From Herbidospora cretacea (GTDB lineage Bacteria > Actinomycetota > Actinomycetes > Streptosporangiales > Streptosporangiaceae), in the NCBI RefSeq assembly GCF_001570605.1, contig NZ_BBXG01000031.1, positions 1-64,000 on the forward strand: 64,000 bases of DNA. Direction: 5' to 3'. The notes beneath the pieces were generated by a model, which was not told the DNA's origin, ran no database searches, and saw nothing but the letters and a program-made list of their open reading frames with translations. Numbering within the stretch: the first letter of the stretch is position 1; every line of letters starts with the position of its first letter. Of this stretch, positions 1-8,561 are shown piece after piece. The translations under genes were made by a program, and so were the position numbers.

Positions 1-110
1 GTTATGGCGGAGGGGAAACACCCGGTTACATTCCGAACCCGGAAGTTAAGCCCTCCAGCGCCGATGGTACTGCACCGGGGACGGTGTGGGAGAGTAGGAC
101 ACCGCCGGAC
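1..110 (+). rRNA. rrf: 5S ribosomal RNA, 5' end cut by the window edge
   Basis: The stretch carries the conserved 5S core: CCCGGTTACATTCCGAACCC, then GAAGTTAAGCC, then CGCCGATGGTACTGC, then GTGGGAGAGTAGGAC, ending in the 3' strand of the terminal helix (ACCGCCGGAC). An actinomycete 5S is about 117-120 nt, so roughly 10 nt of the 5' strand lie left of the window. It is followed within 10 nt by a strong intrinsic terminator, as expected for the last gene of an rrn operon. Confidence 0.95.
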
Positions 111-118
111 AATTTTCA

Positions 119-150
119 CGAAAGCCCGACCAGTTTTGGTCGGGCTTTCG
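119..150 (+). terminator. Intrinsic terminator of the rrn operon
   Basis: A perfect 14-bp stem (CGAAAGCCCGACCA at 119-132 with its complement at 137-150) encloses a 4-nt loop and is followed by TCGTTTC. It lies just after the 5S gene, so it most likely ends the ribosomal RNA transcript. Confidence 0.9.
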
Positions 151-334
151 TCGTTTCAGGGCAGGTCCACATCACCTGTGAAGACTTGCTAGGCTGGCTT
201 AGCCGGGCCACCCTGACGATGGGTGGCCTTCGTCGCGTCAGAGGATTACGCGACCCATAACAGTGCCCGAACCGCGCACCCGCCTCATAGCCAGAGACGT
301 AGATCCGTACGCGGTGGAGCAACAGAGGATCAAA

Positions 335-2806
335 GTGAACAGAGAAGACGGGCGTGACGGCGCGGGCCGTGGCGAAGAGAGAAACGACCGTCCGGCCGGT
401 GGCCGGGACGGCGACAGGTACGGCCGCGGCGGTGACGACAGACGCGGAGGTGAGAACGACCGGGGCTCCCGCCCCTTCCGCGCGGACAGCCGAGGCGGCT
501 ACCGCGACCGCGACGACTCGCGAGGCGGCGGTGGCTTCGGCGGCCGTTACGGCGTGCGCGACTCCCGCCCCCAGCGGCCCTCCGGCGACCGTCCCCAGCG
601 TTCTTACGGCGACCGCGACGACCGTCGCGGCTTCCAGAACCGCGACGACCGCCCCCAGCGCCCCGCCGGCGACCGTGGTGACCGTCCGCAGCGTTCTTAC
701 GGTGACCGGGGCGACCGTCCCCAGCGGTCCTTCAACGATCGCGGCGACCGGCCCCAGCGGCCGTTCAACGACCGTGGTGACCGCCCTCAGCGTCCCTACG
801 GTGACCGGGGCGACCGTCCCCAGCGGTCCTTCAACGACCGCGGCGACCGTGGTGACCGCCCCCAGCGTTCTTACGGCGACCGTGGTGACCGCCCTCAGCG
901 GCCGTTCAACGACCGTGGCGACCGGCCCCAGCGGCCGTTCCAGGATCGCGGTGACCGGCCCCAGCGGCCGTTCGGCGACCGTGGCGACCGCCCGCAGCGT
1001 CCCTACGGTGACCGGGGCGACCGTCCCCAGCGGTCCTTCAACGACCGCGGCGACCGGCCCCAGCGGCCGTTCAACGACCGCGGTGACCGCCCCCAGCGTC
1101 CCTACGGTGACCGGGGCGACCGTCCGCAGCGGCCGTTCCAGGATCGCGGCGACCGGCCTCAGCGTCCCTATGGTGACCGGGGTGACCGCCCGCAGCGGCC
1201 TTTCCAGAACCGGGACGACCGGCCGCAGCGTTCTTACGGTGATCGTGACGACCGTCCCCAGAGGTCCTTCAACGACCGGGGTGACCGGCCCCAGCGCTCA
1301 TACGGTGACCGTGACGACCGGCAGTCCCGGCCGTTCCAGAACCGTGACGACCGGCCCCAGCGTTCCTACGGGGATCGGGATGACCGTCCGCAGCGGTCGT
1401 ACCAGAACAGGGACGACCGGCCCCAGCGGTCCTTCGGCGATCGCGGTGATCGGCCTCAGCGGTCGTTCGGCGACCGGGACGACCGCCGTGGCGCGCCCAG
1501 CCGCGACGACCGGCCCGTCTACGGCGACCGGGACCGTTTCCGCGGCGGGGACCGTCCGCAGCGGTCCTACCAGAACCGCGACGACCGGCCGCAGCGGCCG
1601 TTCGGCGACCGTGGTGACCGCCGGCCTTCGGGCGACCGGGACGACCGGCCGCGTCGCAGCTTCCAGGATCGGGACGACCGTCCGCAGCGGTCGTTCGGTG
1701 ACGACCGGGGCGGCAGCCGTACCCGCTATGGGCGTGAGGAGGAGCCGCGGCGTGAGCGCGAGGTGCTTCCCGAGCTTGAGGCGGACATCACCGCTGACGA
1801 GCTCGACAAGGACGCCCGCTCCGAGCTGAAGTCGCTGCCTGGCGATCTGGCCGAGCTGGTCGCCCTGCACCTGGTCGCCGCGACCCGGGCGCTCGCGTCG
1901 GAGGAGGTCGAGAAGGCCTACGAGCACGCCAAGGTCGCGCGCCGTTTCGCGGGACGCATCGGCGTCGTCCGGGAGGCGGTGGGCATCGCCGCCTACCACG
2001 CGGGACAGTACGCCGAGGCGCTCAGCGACCTGCGCGCCGCCCGGCGGATGACCGGCTCCGAGGCGTTCCTGCCGATCATGGCAGACTGCGAGCGCGGCAT
2101 GGGCCGGCCTGAGCGCGCGCTCGACCTGGTCAAGTCGAAGGAGGCCGAGAAGCTCGACCGGTCCGGCAAGATCGAACTGGCCATCGTCGAGTCGGGCGCC
2201 CGGCGTGACCTGGGCCAGCTCGACGCGGCCGTCGTGACTCTCCAGCGGCTGCCCGAGCTGCGCGACCCGCAGCCGCGCGAGTGGTCGGCGCGCCTGGCCT
2301 TCGCCTACGCCGACGCCCTCGCGGCGGCCGGCCACGCGACCGCGGCCACCGACTGGTTCGGCCGCGCCGCCTCGTTCGACGAGGACGGCGAGACCGACGC
2401 GGCCGAGCGCTACGCGGAGCTGACCGGCGCGCTGATCGAGGACCTCGAAGAGGACGACCTCGACGACGACGGCTACACCAGCGACCCCGGCGCGGACGTC
2501 GCCGACGAGGCCGACCTCGACGACGAGGATGATCTCGACGACGAGGCCGAAGAGGAGGACTCCAGCGCCTCTGCCGCGCCGACCACCGAAGCCGCCAACG
2601 ACGACGTCGGTGCGCCTGCGGTAGGCGACGCCTCCGACGTCGACGACCTCGACGACGACCTCGACGACGAGGAGGCTGCCGCCCCGGCGAAGGCCGAGGT
2701 CGTGACCGACAAGAAGCCGGCTGAGGAGCCCGGTTTCGGGCCGGCGTTCATCGAGCCCGACTACGGCGACGTCCTCGACGGGCCGGCGGGCAAGCCGGAG
2801 GACTGA
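335..2806 (+). CDS. Large RGDRPQR-repeat protein with TPR-like domain and acidic tail
   Basis: The 823-residue product has three parts. Residues up to about 470 are an R/G/D-rich, probably disordered region containing about 28 copies of DRPQR in an 11-residue repeat (DRGDRPQR + P/S + F/Y + N/G/Q). Residues about 490-690 form an alpha-helical TPR-like domain (LVALHLVAATRALASEEVEK, then EVEKAYEHAKVARR). The last 130 residues are very acidic (DDLDDD blocks). I chose GTG 335 because GAGGA lies just upstream; an in-frame GTG at 263 would add 24 residues. RGG-like repeats often bind RNA or drive condensation, but the function here is unknown. It converges on the next gene with no gap. Low-complexity DNA opens several other frames, which I treat as shadows. 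Confidence 0.85.
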   Translation: MNREDGRDGAGRGEERNDRPAGGRDGDRYGRGGDDRRGGENDRGSRPFRADSRGGYRDRDDSRGGGGFGGRYGVRDSRPQRPSGDRPQRSYGDRDDRRGFQNRDDRPQRPAGDRGDRPQRSYGDRGDRPQRSFNDRGDRPQRPFNDRGDRPQRPYGDRGDRPQRSFNDRGDRGDRPQRSYGDRGDRPQRPFNDRGDRPQRPFQDRGDRPQRPFGDRGDRPQRPYGDRGDRPQRSFNDRGDRPQRPFNDRGDRPQRPYGDRGDRPQRPFQDRGDRPQRPYGDRGDRPQRPFQNRDDRPQRSYGDRDDRPQRSFNDRGDRPQRSYGDRDDRQSRPFQNRDDRPQRSYGDRDDRPQRSYQNRDDRPQRSFGDRGDRPQRSFGDRDDRRGAPSRDDRPVYGDRDRFRGGDRPQRSYQNRDDRPQRPFGDRGDRRPSGDRDDRPRRSFQDRDDRPQRSFGDDRGGSRTRYGREEEPRREREVLPELEADITADELDKDARSELKSLPGDLAELVALHLVAATRALASEEVEKAYEHAKVARRFAGRIGVVREAVGIAAYHAGQYAEALSDLRAARRMTGSEAFLPIMADCERGMGRPERALDLVKSKEAEKLDRSGKIELAIVESGARRDLGQLDAAVVTLQRLPELRDPQPREWSARLAFAYADALAAAGHATAATDWFGRAASFDEDGETDAAERYAELTGALIEDLEEDDLDDDGYTSDPGADVADEADLDDEDDLDDEAEEEDSSASAAPTTEAANDDVGAPAVGDASDVDDLDDDLDDEEAAAPAKAEVVTDKKPAEEPGFGPAFIEPDYGDVLDGPAGKPED
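585..1700 (+). repeat. Coding tandem repeat, 33-bp unit encoding DRGDRPQRxxx
   Basis: About 28 imperfect copies of a 33-bp unit (core GACCGTCCCCAGCGG) sit inside the preceding gene. The unit length is a multiple of three, so copy number can change without breaking the frame. Copies differ mainly at wobble positions and at the Ser/Pro, Phe/Tyr and Asn/Gly/Gln positions. Such arrays expand and contract by slippage, so length differences between strains are expected. Confidence 0.85.
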
Positions 2807-3733
2807 TCAGGCCTCCGGGCGGTCGAGCCAGTGCATGATCCCCGCCAGGTTCGGCTCGGTGCCGCTGAGCATCTCGATGTGCTCAGCGGCCTTGTCGCCG
2901 GGGGTGGGCCGGGCATACCGGTCACGGGTGCGCTGGTCGACCATCGCCACGGCGTGGTCGAGGTCGAGCTGCTCGCCCCTCGCCTGCTTGGCCAGATCAA
3001 CCCAGATCAGTAGTTCCTCGGCGGATCGCTCCAGAACCGATCCGACCTCGTCGACCGGGCCGTAGTGGCTGAAAAGCAGCCGCTGCGGCCCGAGCGCTTC
3101 GAAGAGGGCGATCGACGCCAGTGCGGTGTCGAGATCGAAGTCCGGCGGCGGCGTGGACGGCCGGACGTCCCCGGTGTCGGGGATGTAGACGCCGGCGGCG
3201 TCCCCGACGTACAGATCGCCGGTCAGCGAGTCGAGCAGCCCGACGTGGTGTTTGGCGTGGCCGGGTGAGTAGTGGCTGGCCAGGTGCCGCCCGTTGCCCA
3301 GATCGATCACGCCGGTGTCCCCGAGGGCCCGGATCCGGGCCGCGTCGGTCGGCTTCAACATCCCGAAGAGGGTGTCGAGCCGATCAGCCCAGACCATCCG
3401 GGCACTGGACATGAGCCGGGACGGATCGGCCAGATGCCGGGCCCCTTTCTCGTGTACGACGATCTCCGCGCTCGGGAACATCTCAGAGATGTCGCCCACT
3501 CCACCCGCGTGGTCGAGGTGGATGTGCGTCACGACGACCGTCGCGAGATCGGCGGGCCCCACGCCGAGTGACGCCAGCGCGTCCCGGACGACCGGGGCCG
3601 ACGTCGACGTCCCCGTCTCCACCAGGCACGGCCGATCACCGAGGATCAGATATCCGGCGGTGATTCCGGCGAATCCGGCCAGCCGAGTGTCGATCTCGTA
3701 CACGTCTCCGCCGAGCGGGGTCACGTTTTCCAC
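2807..3733 (-). CDS. MBL-fold metallo-hydrolase
   Basis: A 308-residue metallo-beta-lactamase-fold hydrolase. The zinc motif THIHLDHAGG is clear, followed by a SPGHAKHH metal-binding segment, a GDAAGVY segment and a C-terminal FSHYGP histidine, so the binuclear site looks complete. The substrate cannot be read from the sequence; relatives hydrolyse thioesters, lactones or similar esters. I chose GTG 3733 because GGGAGG lies 5-6 nt upstream; an upstream in-frame start at 3763 lacks a ribosome site. No signal peptide is seen, so it is probably cytosolic. Its stop codon abuts that of the repeat protein on the other strand. Confidence 0.85.
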   Translation of the reverse strand: MENVTPLGGDVYEIDTRLAGFAGITAGYLILGDRPCLVETGTSTSAPVVRDALASLGVGPADLATVVVTHIHLDHAGGVGDISEMFPSAEIVVHEKGARHLADPSRLMSSARMVWADRLDTLFGMLKPTDAARIRALGDTGVIDLGNGRHLASHYSPGHAKHHVGLLDSLTGDLYVGDAAGVYIPDTGDVRPSTPPPDFDLDTALASIALFEALGPQRLLFSHYGPVDEVGSVLERSAEELLIWVDLAKQARGEQLDLDHAVAMVDQRTRDRYARPTPGDKAAEHIEMLSGTEPNLAGIMHWLDRPEA

Positions 3734-3832
3734 AGGCACCTCCCAGCGAGAACGGGTTCTCACAGAATGGCTTTCTCATAGCCGGGGCAGCAGCATAGTC
3801 ACCGAGAGTGGTGCCCGAGAGAAGGGGATCAC

Positions 3833-4252
3833 ATGTCAGTTGATCAGATGGTGAGCGTCCCGGCCCACCACAACGAGGTCATTCTCGTCGGCCGCCTGTC
3901 CAAGGCCGCGGAGTCCCGCCTCCTGCCCAGCGGCGCCGAACTCACCCAATGGAGGCTCGCGGTCCGCCGTCCCGTCCCCGAGAACGCCAAGGGGCGAGCC
4001 GACGCGATCGAGTGCGTCACCTACGACCCGCAGGTCCGCGACGCCCTGGCGGGCCTGACGGTCGACGACGTGATCGAGGTCCAGGGCGCTCTGCGCCGCC
4101 GCTGGTGGCGAGGCGGCAGCGCCTTCGAGGTGGAGGCCCTGTCGGTCCGCCTGGCCCATCGCGCCGTGGTCGCCGACGCGCCCAGCCCGCGAACTCCTCA
4201 AAGCGATCCGGAGGATCCACCCGAGGAACGCCCCTCCTCAGCCGTGGCCTGA
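3833..4252 (+). CDS. Single-stranded-DNA-binding-like OB-fold protein
   Basis: The 139-residue product resembles the OB fold of SSB: EVILVGRLSKAAESR, then TQWRLAVRRP, then ECVTYDPQVRD and DVIEVQGALRRRWWRG. It is shorter than housekeeping SSB and has a Pro/Glu/Ser tail but no typical acidic DDDIPF-type tip, so it is probably a paralogue rather than the essential ssb. Start ATG 3833 follows GAGAAGGGGA. It converges on the DUF1015 gene with a 3-nt gap. Confidence 0.8.
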   Translation: MSVDQMVSVPAHHNEVILVGRLSKAAESRLLPSGAELTQWRLAVRRPVPENAKGRADAIECVTYDPQVRDALAGLTVDDVIEVQGALRRRWWRGGSAFEVEALSVRLAHRAVVADAPSPRTPQSDPEDPPEERPSSAVA

Positions 4253-4255
4253 GGG

Positions 4256-5491
4256 TCAGCCCGTGGCGAAGGTTCTGAGGATCAGGCCGGTGGCGGGCTT
4301 GGGGCCGAAGGAGGTCGACTTCCGGGGGACCCGTTCGCCTTCCTCGGCGACGGCGAAGACGTCGGAGGCGTCCAGTGGGCGCATCAGGACGGCGGTGCCG
4401 TCGGTCTCCCGGGCCAGGGCGGCGGCGCGCGCGTGGTCGTGGTGGACGATCTGGACCTGCTGTTCGTCGTCCTCGATGCCCCAGACCTTGGGGAGGAGGA
4501 ACTCGTTCAAAACGGCTGTGGCCAGGGAACGCCAGCGCTCCGAGCGGTCGTCCGGCATGGCCAGGCTCAGCTGGAGGGGGTCGGGATCGGTCAGGAGGTG
4601 GGCGGGGCCGCCCGCCGTCACGACGTAGGCGGGGTTGTTCGCCGTGGCCAGGGCCGTGAGGGCCTCGTCGAGGCTGGCGTACTCGTGGACCTGCCAGGCG
4701 CCCTTGGCGCGGGCGACCGCCTCGCTCACCGGCAGGGCCGGGATGACCCGGTGGATGGCCTTCAGGTCCGGGGGGTAGGCGGTCGAGTCGACCAGGTAGG
4801 CGAGGCCGCCGTCCCAGGGGCCGGGTTCGTCGTGTTCGGCCTGGAGCCGTTGGTAGGTGGCGTAGCGGTGGTGGCCGTCGGCGATCATGGCGTGGTGGCC
4901 GGCCAGGTCGCCCGCGATCGTGTCCAGGTCGGCGGAGTCGGTGATCGCCCAGAGGCGGTGGCGGGTGCCGTCGTTCGAGGTCAGGTCCAGGAGTGGGGGG
5001 CTCGTGGCGGCCACCCGTTCGACCACGGCGGTGGCGGGGCCGCCGCCGGCGTACAGGAGGAAGATGGGTTCGAGGTTGGCCTGGGTGGTGCGCATGAGGG
5101 CCAGGCGGTCGGCCACCGGGCCGGGCATCACGTTCTCGTGGGGGAGGACCGCGGCGGAGCCGACCCCGACGGCGCCGATCAGGCCGCGTTGGACGGAGGT
5201 GGCGCCGCTCTGTTCGTACACATAGAGAGCCGGTGTCGCGTCGGCGGCCAGGATTCCCGCGTCGAGCCAGGCGGCCAGGGTGTCGCGGGCCTCGGTGTAG
5301 TGGCCGGCGCCGGGAAGGATCAGCCGGACCACGTTGTTCGGGTGGGCGTCAGCCAGCCGCCGGGCCTCGGCGGGGGAGATGAGGTCGTACGGCGGGGAGG
5401 TCACCGCGCCCAGATCGTCGGACGTGTAGCGCACGCCGCGGAACGGGCGCAGCACCAGTCCCGTCCGTTCAGATCTCTCCATATCGGGCAT
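4256..5491 (-). CDS. DUF1015 family protein
   Basis: The 411-residue product matches the DUF1015 (SerC-like) family in length and pattern: RPFRGVRYTSDDLGAVTSPPYD near the N-terminus (quoted here as RPFRGVRY and SPPYD), YVYEQ around residue 95, and the family hallmark IADGHHRYATY in the middle. The family is widespread and sometimes sits beside serine or tRNA genes, but no reaction is established. ATG 5491 and ATG 5482 are both possible starts and neither has a strong ribosome site. The longer open frame upstream is not conserved-looking and overlaps the divergent TPR gene. Confidence 0.8.
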   Translation of the reverse strand: MPDMERSERTGLVLRPFRGVRYTSDDLGAVTSPPYDLISPAEARRLADAHPNNVVRLILPGAGHYTEARDTLAAWLDAGILAADATPALYVYEQSGATSVQRGLIGAVGVGSAAVLPHENVMPGPVADRLALMRTTQANLEPIFLLYAGGGPATAVVERVAATSPPLLDLTSNDGTRHRLWAITDSADLDTIAGDLAGHHAMIADGHHRYATYQRLQAEHDEPGPWDGGLAYLVDSTAYPPDLKAIHRVIPALPVSEAVARAKGAWQVHEYASLDEALTALATANNPAYVVTAGGPAHLLTDPDPLQLSLAMPDDRSERWRSLATAVLNEFLLPKVWGIEDDEQQVQIVHHDHARAAALARETDGTAVLMRPLDASDVFAVAEEGERVPRKSTSFGPKPATGLILRTFATG

Positions 5492-5566
5492 GCTGCCATA
5501 AAGGCCCGGACTCCCCACTGCCGCGGTGCCCGGTTGGAGTCGAAATCGGAAGCAGGAGGCCATCGC

Positions 5567-5989
5567 GTGACACGGCATGATCAGAATGGAGTGGGCGACA
5601 CGTCCGGCAGTCCGTCGGGCGACGTATACGAGTGGTACCAACGCGGCATGAAGCTCCTCCAGGAGGGCAGTCCGGCCGCCGCCGCGGCGCTCCTCGAGCG
5701 CGCGGCCGGGGCCGAACCCGACTCCCGGAGCATCCGCGAGGGGCTGGCCAGGGCCCAGTTCAACTCCCGGCGGTACGCGGAGGCGGCCACCAGCTTCCGC
5801 TGGATCGTGGACGCCAACCCGGCCGAAGACTACGCCTACTACGGTCTCGGTATGGCACTTTGGCGAACCGGCGACATCGAAGGCGCCCAGGAACCCCTGG
5901 CCGTCGCTGTCGCGATGCGTCCGGACGAACGAAACTACGTCTCCGCCCTCACCCAGATCCGGGCGACCCTGCGCGCGAGGCGCGCGTGA
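5567..5989 (+). CDS. Small TPR-repeat protein
   Basis: A 140-residue soluble protein with three tetratricopeptide-like helical pairs: YQRGMKLLQEGSPAAAAALL, AQFNSRRYAEAATSFRWIV and GLGMALWRTGDIEGAQEPL. TPRs usually mediate protein contacts; the partner is unknown. GTG 5567 is preceded by GCAGGAGG. The stop codon overlaps the GTG of the HAD gene by 4 nt, so the two are translationally coupled. Confidence 0.85.
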   Translation: MTRHDQNGVGDTSGSPSGDVYEWYQRGMKLLQEGSPAAAAALLERAAGAEPDSRSIREGLARAQFNSRRYAEAATSFRWIVDANPAEDYAYYGLGMALWRTGDIEGAQEPLAVAVAMRPDERNYVSALTQIRATLRARRA

Positions 5990-6975
5990 ACCACCTGCTC
6001 GACGCGTACGACACCCTGCTCCTCGACCTCGACGGCGTGGTCTACCTGGGACGCCACGCCGTCCCCGGCGCACCCGAAGCGCTGGCCCTGGCCCGGGAGC
6101 GGGGCGTGCGCCTGGCCTACGTGACCAACAACGCCTCCCGCACCCCGGCGGCGATCGCCGAACACCTGACCCACCTCGGGGTGCCCGCCGCCCCGGAGGA
6201 CGTGGTGACCTCCGCGCAGGCGGCCGCCCGGCTGGTGGCCGAACACGTGCCGGCCGGGTCAGCCGTGCTGGTCGTCGGCGGGATGGGGCTGCGGTCGGCC
6301 CTGCGCGCCCATGGGCTGCGGCCGGTGACGACCGCGCTGGAGGGGCCGGCGGCGGTCGTCCAGGGGATCTGGGACGGGCTCTCCTACGGTCTGCTCAGCG
6401 AAGGAGCCCTGGCCGTTCGCGGCGGGGCGTGGTTCGTGGCGGCCAACCACGACAGCACGATGCCGACCGACCGGGGCGAGATGCCCGGGAACGGGTCGAT
6501 GCTGAAGGTGATCGTGACCGCCACGGGGGTGACCCCGGTGGTGGCCGGCAAGCCGGAGCCGCCGCTGCACCGGGAGTCGATGATCCGCACCGAGGCCCAG
6601 CGGCCTCTGATCGTGGGCGACCGGCTGGACACCGACATCGAGGGGGCCAACCGGGCCGGGGTCGACAGCCTCCTGGTGCTGACCGGGGTCGCCACCCCGC
6701 TCGACCTGCTGACCGCCTCACCGGTCCACCGGCCGACCCATGTGTCCGCCGACCTGTCGGGGCTGCACCAGCCCGCCGCTTCGGCGCGGCCCGTCGACGA
6801 CGGGTGGGAGTGCGGGGGGTGGCGGGCGTCCTGGGACGGCGGACGGCTGCGGCTCTCGGGCGACGGCGATTCGATCGACGCCCTGCGAGCGGCCTGCGCC
6901 GCGACGTGGGCCGGTGTGGGGGAGGAGCGAGCCGAGGAGGACGCGGTCAAGCCTGCGCTTCGGGCGCTGGGGTAG
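5986..6975 (+). CDS. HAD-family sugar-phosphate phosphatase (NagD-like)
   Basis: A 329-residue haloacid-dehalogenase phosphatase of the NagD/PGP type (subfamily IIA). Motif I is LLLDLDGVVYLG, motif II is AYVTNNASRT, and motif III/IV is KPEPPLH followed by IVGDRLDTDIEGANRAG. The C2 cap between motifs II and III is typical. Such enzymes remove phosphate from glycolytic by-products, glycerol phosphate or pNPP-like substrates; the natural one cannot be told here. About 80 residues after motif IV are an actinomycete-type C-terminal extension of unknown role. GTG 5986 overlaps the preceding stop codon. Confidence 0.87.
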   Translation: MNHLLDAYDTLLLDLDGVVYLGRHAVPGAPEALALARERGVRLAYVTNNASRTPAAIAEHLTHLGVPAAPEDVVTSAQAAARLVAEHVPAGSAVLVVGGMGLRSALRAHGLRPVTTALEGPAAVVQGIWDGLSYGLLSEGALAVRGGAWFVAANHDSTMPTDRGEMPGNGSMLKVIVTATGVTPVVAGKPEPPLHRESMIRTEAQRPLIVGDRLDTDIEGANRAGVDSLLVLTGVATPLDLLTASPVHRPTHVSADLSGLHQPAASARPVDDGWECGGWRASWDGGRLRLSGDGDSIDALRAACAATWAGVGEERAEEDAVKPALRALG

Positions 6976-6996
6976 GCGGGCGCTTTTCGTAGTGGT

Positions 6997-7420
6997 GTGT
7001 GCGTGCCGCGCCTGGCATCCGTCAGGTGCTGCACGAACGAACCTTCTTGACGTGGCTACACGCGCTTGGCCTTGGCACTGGTCAGGGCCAGACGCGGATT
7101 ACTTGCTCAGCGGGTTCTGCGTGCCTTTGCCTGCGGTCGGTCAGGTGGTGCCTGAGCTTACGGACTGGCAGGTCGTGCGTGCCTGCGCTTGGGATTGATC
7201 AGGTGGTGCATTGGCTACTGACTTGGCGGTCATGTGTGCCTGCGCCCGGGATTGGTCTGGCGGGGCATGGGCTGCTTGCTTGGTGAGTCGCGTGTGTCCG
7301 CGCCTGGGATTGGTCAGGTGGGCGCTTGGGTTGCTTGCTTGATGGATCGCGCGTGCCTGCCCTGGCGTTGGTCAGGTGCAGCAGGGGCGACTTTCTTGAT
7401 GGCCACCCACCTGGGCTTTC
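6997..7420 (+). repeat. Degenerate 58-bp tandem repeat, about seven units, noncoding
   Basis: The landmark TCAGG (TCTGG in one unit) recurs at 7022, 7082, 7141, 7199, 7256, 7314 and 7372, a spacing of 57-60 bp. The best units read roughly GTGCCTGCGCCTGGGATTGG, then TCAGGTGG, then CTTGCTTG. The period is not a multiple of three and no ribosome site precedes the open frames, so I do not regard this as coding. Function unknown. Confidence 0.75.
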
Positions 7421-8092
7421 TGCTGGTCGTGGATGGGCGCGGCCGGAGGCTGCTCGAGGCGATATTCAGCTTCACTCTCGATGCTTCGGCCTAAGCGGCG
7501 CAGAGAATCGGCCGCTCGGCGGTGAGCTTTGCCGGCGCTCTCGGCTTGGCTCGGGGATCTGGGAAATGGGCTGCTCGGTTGAGGTCTCTGCTGGCTGTCG
7601 AAACCTCTCTCAGCTCGCTTGTCGGCTGCCGATGGCCATGCCGCATCCCGAACTTCAGGGCAGGGCGCATAGAGAGGCTGCTTGGCGCGAATTGGGGCGC
7701 ATTGCCGGTCGTGGAATGGCGTGCGGGAGGTGGTGGTCGGTGGCTGACTTTTCTGGCACCGGTCTCGAGTGCTGCCTTCCGGCTGCGGCAGGAAACATGC
7801 TCGACAGGTCCCCCGTAGGAGGCCTCTTAGCGTGCTGGAAAGGCTGCTCGCTGGTGCGAGCGGCCATGTTCTCGGCCATAAGTGAGCGGGGCGAGGATGG
7901 CTTGGTCGAGAGCGGTACCGGTGACTGGGGATTGGACAGGCGCGGTGGGAAAGGCTGCTCGCCGGGGAAGGCGGGCACGCGATCGGGCTTAACGGGGCGT
8001 GGCGGGTTGTCGCGCGGATGGATGTTCCGTGCGACGTTTCTGTGGGGGTTTGACGTCGCGTTCTGTGGTGCTGTGGCGGAGGAGGTAAGGGC
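7421..8092. other. Gene-free stretch between HAD and SCP2 genes
   Basis: No gene is supported. Open frames on both strands lack ribosome sites, recognisable protein motifs or the local codon pattern. GGAAAGGCTGCTCG-like segments recur near 7837 and 7949, so this may be a decayed continuation of the repeat region to its left. Confidence 0.6.
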
Positions 8093-8440
8093 TCAGAGGA
8101 GGCGGCGGAGGCGGAGGAGGTCGCCCAGGCTCGCGTCGATTTTCACTCTGCCGCTGAATAGGGCGCGGGCCATGTCGAGTTCGCCGTTGACGAGGGCGAT
8201 GAGGTCCTGGCTGCCCAAGGTGAGTTTCACTTCGGCGGGGCGGCCGTCGGCCGGGGGGATCTCGGTGAAGGGGTCGAGGCCTTCGCGGTGAATGCGGCCG
8301 TAGAAGGTGACGTTGAGGTCGGAGATGCGGCATTGGAGCCGGCGCTCGACCACATGTTTGGCGCGGTCCTCGTCGCTGATCTCGTGGAACTGCTCGCCCA
8401 ATTTGTCCAATGCGGCACGGCATTCTTCGATCGTCGCCAT
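8093..8440 (-). CDS. SCP2 sterol-binding domain protein
   Basis: A 115-residue stand-alone SCP2-like protein. The pattern VTFYGRIHREGLDPFTEI, then VKLTLGSQDLIALVNGELDM, then ARALFSGRVKIDASLGDLLRL matches the lipid-binding SCP2 fold, in which the last helices close a hydrophobic tunnel. Such proteins bind acyl or sterol-like lipids; no enzyme domain is attached. ATG 8440 follows GGGGGAGG. It is divergent from the histone-like gene with 121 bp between the starts. Confidence 0.8.
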   Translation of the reverse strand: MATIEECRAALDKLGEQFHEISDEDRAKHVVERRLQCRISDLNVTFYGRIHREGLDPFTEIPPADGRPAEVKLTLGSQDLIALVNGELDMARALFSGRVKIDASLGDLLRLRRLL

Positions 8441-8561
8441 GCGTCCTCCCCCTTAAGCCAGGACCGGTCAAATGCCCATCTACCAACGGACGGTAGCGTT
8501 CAACCTGAGTACTACGCGAAATCTGGCACGTGGGGGCGTGTCAGGTGACAAGGGGGTTCGC

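Noticed and set aside
354-1829. Long plus-strand frame inside the RGDRPQR gene (Thr/Ser/Arg-rich product)
   Set aside because: It is a frame-shifted reading of the 33-bp repeats; no ribosome site and no ordered domain.
4433-5566. Long plus-strand frame running into the TPR gene
   Set aside because: It is antisense to the DUF1015 gene; only the part after GTG 5567, with a ribosome site, looks like protein.
7326-8291. 321-residue plus-strand frame in the gene-free stretch
   Set aside because: No ribosome site or motifs; it runs through the decayed repeats and into the SCP2 gene on the other strand.
8480-8496. CTACC/GGTAG inverted repeat between the SCP2 and histone-like genes, as a TetR-type operator
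   Set aside because: Only the outer five bases match; the inner half-sites do not, and no regulator gene is nearby.
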